Positions 1-6,487 of a stretch of DNA of 28,680 bases are shown piece by piece. This stretch comes from a bacterium HR25 (GTDB taxonomy: Bacteria; Chloroflexota; Dehalococcoidia; SM23-28-2; HRbin24). Below the pieces are notes generated by a model. It was not told the DNA's origin. It was given only the letters and a program-made list of their open reading frames with translations, and did not search any database. Positions within the stretch are counted from its first letter, which is position 1. Every line of letters begins with the position of its first letter. The DNA lies in contig BEIB01000006.1 in NCBI GenBank assembly GCA_002898615.1, positions 1-28,680 on the forward strand, in the 5' to 3' direction. Made by a program: the position numbers and the translations under genes.

Positions 1-250
1 GGTCATAGAGGTGACGGAGTTCCCGGAGCTGGCCCGTCGCTACAACGTGCGGGCCGTCCCCCTCACCGTCATCAACGATAAGGTCGCCATCCCGGGCGCT
101 GTCCCTCCCAACGTCCTGGTGGAGCAGGTGCTGAAGGCGGCCGGCGGCCCCCTGGCCGGGCCGCCGCCCCAGGGGGAGACATCCCCGACGGAGGAGGGCG
201 AGGGTCCTCAGGGAGGGGAACGCCGCCCCAGCGGCCTCATCATCCCCTAG
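1..250 (+). CDS. Thioredoxin/glutaredoxin-fold protein, C-terminal part (5' end outside window)
   Basis: The open frame runs in from the left edge (codons in phase from base 2). A GTG at 11 is in frame, but the residues before it (V-I-E) fit the same fold, so this is probably a fragment. What is visible is the last third of a thioredoxin fold: a helix (ELARRYNV), then the cis-proline strand (R-A-V-P-L-T-V-I), a beta hairpin (DKVAIPGAVPP) and the last helix. The cis-Pro after Val is typical of protein disulfide oxidoreductases and glutaredoxin-like proteins. The CxxC active site would lie upstream and cannot be checked. A low-complexity tail rich in Pro, Gly and Glu (about 35 residues) follows the fold and is unusual for a plain thioredoxin. 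The stop codon interlocks with that of the convergent peptidase gene. Confidence 0.7.
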   Translation, partial: VIEVTEFPELARRYNVRAVPLTVINDKVAIPGAVPPNVLVEQVLKAAGGPLAGPPPQGETSPTEEGEGPQGGERRPSGLIIP

Positions 251-1515
251 GACAGACGGCGATAGAGGGCATAGCCGCCCAGGCCGATGAGGCCGGCCGT
301 CGCCAGCGCCCCGCCGATGATGCCCCCCAGGAGGCCCCAGTCCGTCCCTGAGGCCCCTGGCGAGGCGACGGGCCCCGTGGAGGGGGGAACCGTTGGGACG
401 GGGCCGTTGGCCGGCGCCTGGGGACGGGGCCGCGGCGGCAGGCCCAGGGACTGGCGCCAGGCGTTCTCCAGGTCATAGGTGTCCATGCCGTATACCTGGA
501 CCAGGGCCTGGTCCACCGTGGCCCCCCGCTTGAAGGTGGCGAAGAGCCGGGCGAACCTCTCCTCCCCGTAGGTCTCGATAAGGTAGGAGACGAAGGCCCA
601 GGACTGGCCGTAGAAAAGATCTACCTTGCTGGCGTCACCGGGGTAGGAGCCCAAGGAGGCCAGCGGCAGGAGGGCATCCTGCCGCCGCGCCCGCTCGAAG
701 GCGAGGCGGTAGCCGCCGGGGTCTTCCTGGGCGTAGACGGCGGTGCCCTCATCCAGCCAGGCGGGGAGATCGCCGAAGGGGCCCTCGCCGGCGGCCGCAG
801 TGACGATATGGGCCAGCTCATGACGGAGGGTGTCCAGCCCGCCTGCCCCTATGGCCAGCAGAACGGTATCTGAGGAGACCTTCATGCCGGCGGTGACGAC
901 GCGCGCCTCGTAGGCCTCGCTGCGCCGGGGCAGGGCCTCTCGCATGTCCTGGGGGCTGGCGTAGGCCCACACCTGGACGGGGAAGCCCACCTGGGTGCCC
1001 AGGAGGGCCTGCAGTCGCTCCAGCGTCTCCCTGGCGGTCTGCAGCAGTCGCTGTGCCTGCTCGCGTCCGCCGGCGTACCAGTGGAGACGGACCGGTCCGC
1101 TCTCCTCCACCTGGAAGGGGAAGCGGGGGTCGGTATAGGTGAAGGACTGGACGGGCGTCTCCACCACGTTCCCCTGGGCGTCCCGCAGCTCCCACGAGTA
1201 CTCGATGGTGGTGCCGGGAGGGATGTAGAGGCGAGGCCATCCCAGCTCCAGGGAGACCTCCAGGCGGGGGCCGGGCGTCACCTCGGCGGCGATGAGGGCG
1301 GGGACGCCGTCCGGCAGGAGGCGATAGCGCAGCCTGGCCTCCTGGACCGTCCCCTCCGCCGTGGCGGTGAGCCGGAAGCGGACGCCCTGGGGGAAGGCGT
1401 TCTCGGCCTGCTGCTGGGAGATCTCTATAGGGGCCTGGGCCGTCGCAGCGGGCGCCCAGACAGCTCCCCAGACTGCTATGGCCCCCGCCAGCAACAGGGG
1501 CCGCCACCAGCCCAT
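247..1515 (-). CDS. Membrane-anchored zinc metallopeptidase, peptidase MA-like (gluzincin) family
   Basis: A predicted exported protein of 422 residues. The ATG at 1515 was chosen because it shares one base with the prfB stop (TGATG) and begins a clear signal peptide (MGWWRPLLLAGAIAVWG, ending near A-T-A-Q-A). A longer frame to 1674 only overlaps prfB. Residues 30-130 look like a beta-rich domain. The catalytic domain has HELAH at 232-236 and WLDEGTA at 253-259; the two His and the downstream Glu are the expected zinc ligands of a gluzincin. A Pro/Gly-rich linker (about 370-395) leads to one C-terminal transmembrane helix (GLLGGIIGGALATAGLIGL) and a short basic tail, so the protease should face outward. 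It is the last gene after prfB. The substrate is unknown. The family call rests on motif and topology. Confidence 0.82.
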   Translation of the reverse strand: MGWWRPLLLAGAIAVWGAVWAPAATAQAPIEISQQQAENAFPQGVRFRLTATAEGTVQEARLRYRLLPDGVPALIAAEVTPGPRLEVSLELGWPRLYIPPGTTIEYSWELRDAQGNVVETPVQSFTYTDPRFPFQVEESGPVRLHWYAGGREQAQRLLQTARETLERLQALLGTQVGFPVQVWAYASPQDMREALPRRSEAYEARVVTAGMKVSSDTVLLAIGAGGLDTLRHELAHIVTAAAGEGPFGDLPAWLDEGTAVYAQEDPGGYRLAFERARRQDALLPLASLGSYPGDASKVDLFYGQSWAFVSYLIETYGEERFARLFATFKRGATVDQALVQVYGMDTYDLENAWRQSLGLPPRPRPQAPANGPVPTVPPSTGPVASPGASGTDWGLLGGIIGGALATAGLIGLGGYALYRRLS

Positions 1516-2619
1516 CAGCCTCGCTTCCCCACTGACATCTTCAGGTAGGCGCGAATGAACTCGTCCAGCTCGCCGTCCAGGACGGCCTCGGCGTCGCTCG
1601 TCTCGTGGCCGGTCCGGTGGTCTTTCACCAGCTTGTAGGGGTGGAGGACGTAAGAGCGAATCTGGTTCCCCCATTCGGCCGGCACGTATTCCCCCTTGAG
1701 GCGGGCCTGCTCCTCCGCCTGACGCTGACGCTCCCGCTCCAGAAGGCGGGCCCGCAGCACCTTCAGGGCCAGCTCCTTGTTGCGCTGCTGGGAGCGCTCG
1801 TTCTGGCAGGAGACGGTGATGCCCGTCGGTATATGTACGATGCGGACGGCGGTGGCGTTCTTCTGCACGTGCTGGCCGCCGTGGCCGCTGGCGCGGAAGA
1901 CGTCTATGCGCAGCTCCTCGGGGCGGATGTCCACCTCGGTGGCCGTCTCCACCTCCGGCAGCACCTCCACCAGGGCGAAGGAGGTGTGTCGGGCGTGGTC
2001 GGCATCAAAGGGGGAGAGGCGGACCAGGCGGTGGACGCCCCGCTCCGCCTTCAGGTAGCCGTAGGCGTAGGGGCCGGCCACCTCCACAGTGGCGCTCTTG
2101 ATGCCGGCCTCCTCGCCCGGCATCAGGTCCAGGACGGTAGTCTGGTAGCCGTGGGCCTGGGCCCAGCGCAGGTACATACGGAGGAGCATCTCCGCCCAGT
2201 CCTGGGAATCGGTGCCGCCGGCGCCGGCGTGGACCTCCAGTATGGCGTCCCGACGGTCGTACTCGTCGGCCAGGGCCAGGGAGAGCTCCAGCTCGTCCAG
2301 GCGCTGGGCCAGGGCGGCTGCCTCCTGGGCGACCTCGGCCGTCACCCGTTCATCGCCCTCGGCGGTGGCGAGCTCCCAGAGCTCCATCAGGTCGGTGAGC
2401 TGGGACTCCAGGCCCCGCCAGGTAGACACCCGCTCCCTGGCCTCCGCCAGGCGGCGCATCAGCCGCTGCGCGGTCTGGGGGTCGTTCCAGAAGTCGGGCT
2501 GGGCGGCCTGCCGCTCCAGCCCCTCGATCTCTTGCTCCAGTCCGGGGATGTCAAAGACGGTCCAGGAGCTGGTCCAGCCGTCCCTTGAGGTGCATGAGAA
2601 GAGTGCCGGTCTCCTGCAT
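1515..2619 (-). CDS. prfB: Peptide chain release factor 2, expressed by +1 programmed frameshift
   Basis: RF2 reads UGA and UAA stop codons and triggers peptidyl-tRNA hydrolysis on the ribosome. The main frame contains the GGQ motif (SGHGGQHVQ) and the RF2 stop-recognition tripeptide SPF (in RLSPFD). A single-frame reading would start at 2459 and lose the N-terminal helices. Upstream in that frame lies clear RF2 sequence (IPGLEQEIEGLE..PDFWNDP) with no good start. In the other frame an ATG at 2619, preceded by GGAGG at 2629-2633 (9-base spacing), opens a 22-codon segment ending at CTT TGA C (2556-2550), the classic RF2 autoregulatory shift site. Joining the frames gives about 367 residues, the normal RF2 length. 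The stop overlaps the downstream peptidase start by one base. A single-frame call would truncate this gene. Confidence 0.95.
2550..2556 (-). promoter_or_regulatory. prfB: RF2 programmed +1 frameshift site (CTTTGAC)
   Basis: Codon 23 of the leading frame is TGA, preceded by CTT and followed by C. A +1 slip from CTT onto TTT continues into GAC (Asp) and the RF2 body. In well-studied RF2 genes low RF2 makes the ribosome pause at TGA and slip, giving feedback control. The usual AGGGGG-like element a few bases before CTT is absent: the bases before it read CTCCTGGACCGT. Confidence 0.93.
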
Positions 2620-2640
2620 GGTCAAGAACCTCCGGTAACC

Positions 2641-2646
2641 ATTTTA
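2641..2646 (-). promoter_or_regulatory. Possible -10 element (TAAAAT) for prfB
   Basis: TAAAAT on the minus strand lies 21 bases before the prfB ATG, ahead of the GGAGG ribosome site. It matches the -10 consensus at five of six bases. No convincing -35 box is seen at 16-18 bases (CTGGCG at 17). Confidence 0.4.
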
Positions 2647-2675
2647 CCCCACTGACGCTTGCCCGCCAGGGCGCC

Positions 2676-2716
2676 CCCGCGCCCCGCCTGGTGGCGGAAT
2701 GCGACCATGCGGAGGC
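2676..2716. repeat. Imperfect direct repeat, copy 1 of 2
   Basis: It begins with the identical core CCCGCGCCCCGCCTGG and continues into a diverged half ending CATGCGGAGGC. The second copy lies exactly 70 bases further on. Both copies sit in the roughly 150-base spacer between the endonuclease V stop and the prfB leader. Confidence 0.6.
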
Positions 2717-2745
2717 ACGACGTGAGCCGTGGCCCTCTTTTGCGT

Positions 2746-2786
2746 CCCGCGCCCCGCCTGGCAGTAGAACACGATCATGCGCAGGC
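2746..2786. repeat. Imperfect direct repeat, copy 2 of 2
   Basis: The first 16 bases match copy 1 exactly. In the remaining 25 positions about two thirds are identical, ending CATGCGCAGGC. It stops just short of the endonuclease V stop codon (2790). Confidence 0.6.
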
Positions 2787-2789
2787 GCG

Positions 2790-3494
2790 TCAAAGAAGCC
2801 GGGGCTGCTCGGCCGGGCCGGGGGGCCGCTGCGGCGCCCGCCCCTTGGAGAGCTGGTCGGCCAGGCGGGTGGGCTCAGGCAGGCGATGGCTGCGGCAGAG
2901 GCGGAGCAGCCACCGCACCGCCTCCTCCAGGCCGATGCGGTGGCCCGCCGATACGTACACCGGCGAGACGCCGGCCCTGGTCCGCACCACCATGCCGATG
3001 ACCTGGCCGCCGTCCCGCAGCTCCCGGGTGCTCCCCGCCTCCTCGGGGACGGGCTCGTGCTCCCCCACCAGACGGGACTTGGCGCAGCCGATGGTGGGCA
3101 CCTCCAGCAGCAGGCCCAGGTGACAGGCGATGCCGAAGCGACGGGGATGGGACAGGCCGTGGCCGTCCACCACCACCAGGTCAGGCGATGGCTCCAGCCG
3201 GGCGAAGGCCCCCGCCAGGGCCGGCACCTCCCGGAAGGCGAGGAGGCCCGGGATGTAGGGGAAGGTGACCGCCGCCTCCTCCACCACCTGGGCCACCACC
3301 TCCAGCTCTGGGTAGGAGAGGAGGACGACGGCGGCCCGCGCCCGGTCCCTCTCCACGAAGGCGAGGTCAGCCCCTGCCACGTAGCGGACCTGGGACGGCC
3401 CCCCTTGGGCCACCACCCGGGCCGCTAGCTCCCGCTGGATGCGCATGGCCTCGGCCGGGGACACGTCCCAGGGGTGCAGCTCCCTCACGCGCAC
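2790..3494 (-). CDS. nfi: Endonuclease V (deoxyinosine 3' endonuclease)
   Basis: Endonuclease V cuts DNA one base 3' of hypoxanthine (deaminated adenine), starting its repair. I chose the GTG at 3494 (234 residues). With it, every key residue falls at the number known from the Thermotoga maritima enzyme: Asp43 (VAGADLAF), Tyr80 of the PYIP wedge, Glu89 (LLAFRE), Asp110 (VVVDGHG), His116 and Lys139 (GCAKS). An upstream ATG at 3575, overlapping the DUF763 stop, would add 27 residues unlike the family. No good ribosome site precedes either start, so expression may depend on translation coupled to DUF763. The C-terminus (after about residue 220) is a short Pro/Gln-rich tail. The product is certain; the start is likely. 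Confidence 0.93.
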   Translation of the reverse strand: MRVRELHPWDVSPAEAMRIQRELAARVVAQGGPSQVRYVAGADLAFVERDRARAAVVLLSYPELEVVAQVVEEAAVTFPYIPGLLAFREVPALAGAFARLEPSPDLVVVDGHGLSHPRRFGIACHLGLLLEVPTIGCAKSRLVGEHEPVPEEAGSTRELRDGGQVIGMVVRTRAGVSPVYVSAGHRIGLEEAVRWLLRLCRSHRLPEPTRLADQLSKGRAPQRPPGPAEQPRLL

Positions 3495-3568
3495 AGCACC
3501 ACCAGCGTAGCACAGCCGCCGCCATTCGAGGGACGTCCTCGGGGACGTTCCGGGGCCAGCGCGGCCCC

Positions 3569-4654
3569 CTAGCATCCCTCTGTGGGCAGGGCGAGGGCGA
3601 GGCGGCGGAGGGCCTGGAGCTTCTCCCGCTGGCCCAGCCGGGCCCGCTCTACTGCTCGCCTGAGCGCCTCCACCGTGCGGTCGTACGTCGCCCGGTCCAC
3701 GGGGTAGGGGTGGCCATCCTTGCCGCCGTGGGCATAAGTGTAGCGGGCGGGGTCACGATAGGACGGGGAGACCCCGTACACCAGCTCGCCCACCAGGGCC
3801 AGGGCCCGCACCGTCTTGGGGCCCACGCCCTCGGTCCCCAGGAGGGCCTCAAAGTCCCGGGGCTGGGCCTCGTAGGCCCGGCGGACCCCTCGCTCCAGAC
3901 GGGCCAGGTCGAGGTCGTGGGGCAGTAGGTGGTGGCGGGCGGGCAGGTCGAGGCGGCGCAGCCGCTCCCAGTCCCGCAGCAGGCGGGCCGGGCCCTCCCG
4001 GGCCAGCTCGGCGCTGAGGGCGCGGGCGGGGCCGGCCTCCTCCGCCACCATGTTGAGGGCCGCTCCCACCCGCTGGGCCACTATGCCGGCATGGGGCTCG
4101 CAGACGAAGTCCGAGACCGTCTGCGACAGCCAGTGATAGCGACGGGCGTAGCGGGTGGCCTCGTTCATCCCCTGCTGGACGATGGCCCAGGCGCCGTCAG
4201 GGGTGAAGAAGAAGGTGTGGTGGTAGATCTGGTAGCCATCCTGGAGAGCCGCCGAGTCCACCTTGGCCGCCATGCGGGAGGCGTAGACCAGAGGGCGAGG
4301 GTCAAAGGCGAAGCGCTCGGCCAGCGCCTCGATCTCGGCCGGCGTGCGCCGGGAGGTACGACCCTTGCCGCCGGCCACTAGGACACCGGCGTCCTGCTCC
4401 AGTCCCTGGAGCCCCTCCTTCAGGGCGGCGCAGACCACCGTGGTGAGGCCCGAGGAGTGCCAGTCGAACCCCAGGAGGCAGCCCAGGGCCTGGAACCAGA
4501 AGGGGTCAGCCAGGCGGCGCAGCACCTCCCCAGGGCCGAACTCCTCCACCAGCGTCAGCACCACGTAGCGGGAGAGGAGACGCATGCGCTGGAAGAGCCA
4601 GGGCGGCGTCGCCCCGTCGTGCAGAGGGAGATGTGCTACGCCTGTGCGTCCCAT
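3569..4654 (-). CDS. DUF763 family protein
   Basis: This 361-residue protein is recognisable as DUF763 (PF05559), a family of unknown function found in archaea and some bacteria. Conserved stretches are visible: the N-terminal TGVAHLPLHDGATPPWLF, GFDWHSSGLTT at 63-72, AGGKGRTSRRTP at 94-105, and YAHGGKDGHPYPVDRATYD at 307-325. Residues 270-294 (LLGTEGVGPKTVRALALVGE) have the form of a helix-hairpin-helix (GVGPKTA-like), which suggests non-specific DNA binding. Histidines and acidic residues such as HH at 145-146 and EPHAG could form an active centre, but this is a guess. The gene is immediately upstream of endonuclease V on the same strand, so a nucleic-acid repair role is a reasonable inference. 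A TATAAT box lies 16 bases before the ATG and no Shine-Dalgarno is seen. Confidence 0.9.
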   Translation of the reverse strand: MGRTGVAHLPLHDGATPPWLFQRMRLLSRYVVLTLVEEFGPGEVLRRLADPFWFQALGCLLGFDWHSSGLTTVVCAALKEGLQGLEQDAGVLVAGGKGRTSRRTPAEIEALAERFAFDPRPLVYASRMAAKVDSAALQDGYQIYHHTFFFTPDGAWAIVQQGMNEATRYARRYHWLSQTVSDFVCEPHAGIVAQRVGAALNMVAEEAGPARALSAELAREGPARLLRDWERLRRLDLPARHHLLPHDLDLARLERGVRRAYEAQPRDFEALLGTEGVGPKTVRALALVGELVYGVSPSYRDPARYTYAHGGKDGHPYPVDRATYDRTVEALRRAVERARLGQREKLQALRRLALALPTEGC

Positions 4655-4670
4655 GACAAAGACGCCGGGG

Positions 4671-4676
4671 ATTATA
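4671..4676 (-). promoter_or_regulatory. -10 element (TATAAT) for DUF763 / endonuclease V
   Basis: A perfect TATAAT on the minus strand leaves 16 bases before the DUF763 ATG, predicting a leader of about 10 bases. No recognisable -35 box is found at 16-18 bases, and it is not a strict extended -10. Confidence 0.6.
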
Positions 4677-4710
4677 GAACATTTGGTCGGAAAACGCCAG
4701 CCCCCTGCGC

Positions 4711-4739
4711 TTGACAGGGTCGGCTGGCCATCGCATAAT
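4711..4739 (+). promoter_or_regulatory. Sigma-70-type promoter for the secreted protein at 4770
   Basis: TTGACA at 4711-4716, a 17-base spacer and CATAAT at 4734-4739 match the housekeeping consensus at eleven of twelve positions. AGAGGAGG follows before the TTG start at 4770. It faces away from the DUF763 promoter. Confidence 0.85.
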
Positions 4740-4769
4740 TAGCCATCTTTTCAGAGGAGGTGCGGGTCC

Positions 4770-5177
4770 TTGAGGAAGGTATTAGCGGCGGTGGCGGTAG
4801 CGGCAGGCGTGTTCCTTCTGGCAGGCGGCGGCGAGGCGCTGGCAGCCCATTGCTTCCCCGCCAACAAGCCCGATGGCGCTGGCAACATAGGGGACGTCAT
4901 CGTCAATCTCGCCACGGGACAGGTGACGGAGCCCACCAACCCGGGAGGGCGGACGGCTGGCGGCTTCGCCGATGTCTGGCTGGACACTAACGGGGATGGC
5001 GCGGGCGACATCCAGGTCGCTAATGATGTCTTCGTACTGAACAACGGCAAGCCCTCGGTGGGCAACCCGGCGCTGGGGGAGCCGGCGGCGCTGCCCGAGG
5101 GCGCCCGCAACTCCGGCCCCGGCGACAATCTGTGCGACGGAAAGGGCGTGGACGACGTCGAGGGGTGCCCCCCCTAG
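4770..5177 (+). CDS. Small secreted protein with a calcium-loop-like motif, function unknown
   Basis: I do not recognise this family. It has 135 residues and a TTG start, supported by AGGAGG at 4754-4759 and a strong promoter. Residues 1-25 form a signal peptide (MRKV, a hydrophobic core, then ALA-A cleavage). The mature protein of about 110 residues is acidic and rich in Gly, Asn and Asp. Residues 71-79 (DTNGDGAGD) match the DxNxDGxxD spacing of calcium loops in dockerin, thrombospondin type 3 and EF-hand-like repeats. Three cysteines (28, 122, 133) leave one unpaired or bound to a ligand; the last two sit in a short C-terminal loop. It is a single-gene unit whose stop interlocks with that of truB. 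The strong promoter suggests an abundant product. Calcium binding is an inference. Confidence 0.75.
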   Translation: MRKVLAAVAVAAGVFLLAGGGEALAAHCFPANKPDGAGNIGDVIVNLATGQVTEPTNPGGRTAGGFADVWLDTNGDGAGDIQVANDVFVLNNGKPSVGNPALGEPAALPEGARNSGPGDNLCDGKGVDDVEGCPP

Positions 5178-6088
5178 CCTTCCCCGGTTGAGGGAGGCGA
5201 GGGCCGGGCCGGCGCCAGCACCGTCCGGGGGCGCCAGCCCGGGCCTTCCCGGTGGAGGATGGCCAGGAGGGCGCCGTCCGGCCCGTAGGCCCGCAGGCGA
5301 TCGGCGTCGGCGCTGGGCAGTGAGTTCCCGGGCAGGAGGCGGCCGTGGCGGGCCGCCTCCGCCTGCTCCGGCGTCAGATGGACGGCCGGCAGGTGGGAGA
5401 GGCCGAAGTCCAGGGGGAGGAGGAGGCGGGGCCAGGCGCCGCTGGCGAAGGCCTCCTGCACCTCCTCCGGGGATGCCGCCTGCTCCAGGGTGAAGGGCCC
5501 CAGACGGAGACGGACGAGAGAGGTCAGGTGGGCGCCGCAGCCCAGGGCCAGGCCCAGGTCATGGGCCAGGGAGCGGATGTAGGTGCCGCGGCTGCACTCG
5601 ATCTCCAGCCGCACCAGGGGCGGCTGGAACTCCAGTAGCTGCAGCCGGTCTATACGGACGCGCCGGCTGGGCAGGGCTAGCGGCTGGCCGGCCCGGGCGT
5701 AGAGGTAGGCGGGGCGGCCGGCCACCTTGAGGGCGCTGTAGAGGGGAGGCGTCTGCTCCACTTCCCCCTGGAAGCGGTCGAGGGCCTCCCGCAGGCGCGC
5801 CTCGTCCACCGTGGAGGGGTCGCCCTCCCAGGTGACCTGTCCCTGGGCGTCGTAGGTGGTGGTGGCCTGGCCCAGTCGCACCTCCGCCCGGTAGACCTTG
5901 GGCAGCTCCAGCAGATAGGGGGCCAGGCGGGTGGCGCGCCCCAGCAGGAGAGGGAGGACGCCGCTGGCCAGGGGGTCGAGGGTGCCGGCGTGGCCGACGC
6001 GCCGCGCTCGTGACCAGCGCCGCACCTTCGCTACCATGGCGAAGGAGGTGGGCCCGGGGGGCTTGTGGAGGTTCAGGAAGCCGTCCAC
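5174..6088 (-). CDS. truB: tRNA pseudouridine(55) synthase TruB
   Basis: TruB makes pseudouridine 55 in the T-loop of tRNAs. The 304-residue product begins with the family signature (DGFLNLHKPPGPTSF) and has the catalytic motif GHAGTLDPLASG, whose Asp attacks the uridine. KVYRAEVRLGQATTTYDAQG, PPLYSALKVAGRPAYLYAR and CSRGTYIRSLAHDLG are further TruB blocks. After about residue 230 there is a PUA-like C-terminal region (AYGPDGALLAIL). The GTG start at 6088 lies 13 bases after the rbfA stop with no clear ribosome site, so coupling with rbfA is likely. It is the last gene of the nusA operon. Its stop overlaps that of the convergent secreted-protein gene. Confidence 0.96.
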   Translation of the reverse strand: MDGFLNLHKPPGPTSFAMVAKVRRWSRARRVGHAGTLDPLASGVLPLLLGRATRLAPYLLELPKVYRAEVRLGQATTTYDAQGQVTWEGDPSTVDEARLREALDRFQGEVEQTPPLYSALKVAGRPAYLYARAGQPLALPSRRVRIDRLQLLEFQPPLVRLEIECSRGTYIRSLAHDLGLALGCGAHLTSLVRLRLGPFTLEQAASPEEVQEAFASGAWPRLLLPLDFGLSHLPAVHLTPEQAEAARHGRLLPGNSLPSADADRLRAYGPDGALLAILHREGPGWRPRTVLAPARPSPPSTGEG

Positions 6089-6101
6089 ATCGGCCAGGGG
6101 C

Positions 6102-6455
6102 CTAGGCGCTGCCCCCGCGGGAGACCTGGTCCATGAGGCGGAGGAGGCGGTCGCCCCGCTCCAGGGACTCGTCCAGGCGGAACTGGAGGAGGGGCACCTT
6201 CTTGATGGTGAGGCGCTGGCTCAGGTGGTAGCGGAGGAAGGCGCTGGCCTTGCGGAGGGCGGCCAGGGTGGCGTCCTTCTCCTCAGCGCTCCCCATGACG
6301 CTCACGTGGACGCGGGCGTACTGGAGGTCTGAGGAGACGTCCACGCGGGTTATGGTGATGAGCTGGGCGAGGCGCGGGTCCTGCATCTCCCGCCGCAGAA
6401 GGTCGGACAGCTCTTCCCGCAGGAGAGTGCCGAGGCGCTCCAGGCGTCTGCTCAT
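6102..6455 (-). CDS. rbfA: 30S ribosome-binding factor RbfA
   Basis: RbfA is a KH-fold assembly factor that helps mature the 5' end of 16S rRNA in the 30S subunit. The ATG at 6455 (117 residues) is preferred over an in-frame GTG at 6464, because AGGGGG sits 8 bases before the ATG. Typical sequence is visible: RRLERLGTLLREELSDLLRRE at the N-terminus, DPRLAQLITITRVDVSSDLQYARVHVSV in the middle, and LRYHLSQRLTIKKVPLLQFRLDESLE towards the end. It lies between infB and truB, the common bacterial order. Confidence 0.95.
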   Translation of the reverse strand: MSRRLERLGTLLREELSDLLRREMQDPRLAQLITITRVDVSSDLQYARVHVSVMGSAEEKDATLAALRKASAFLRYHLSQRLTIKKVPLLQFRLDESLERGDRLLRLMDQVSRGGSA

Positions 6456-6487
6456 AGGGACCACCCCCTGGAAGTGGCATGGGGGCT

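Noticed and set aside
1605..2588. Open frame of 327 codons on the plus strand opposite prfB
   Set aside because: It is antisense to RF2, whose GGQ and SPF motifs prove the other strand.
2691..3428. Plus-strand frame opposite endonuclease V
   Set aside because: It is antisense shadow; the minus-strand protein has all Endo V catalytic residues.
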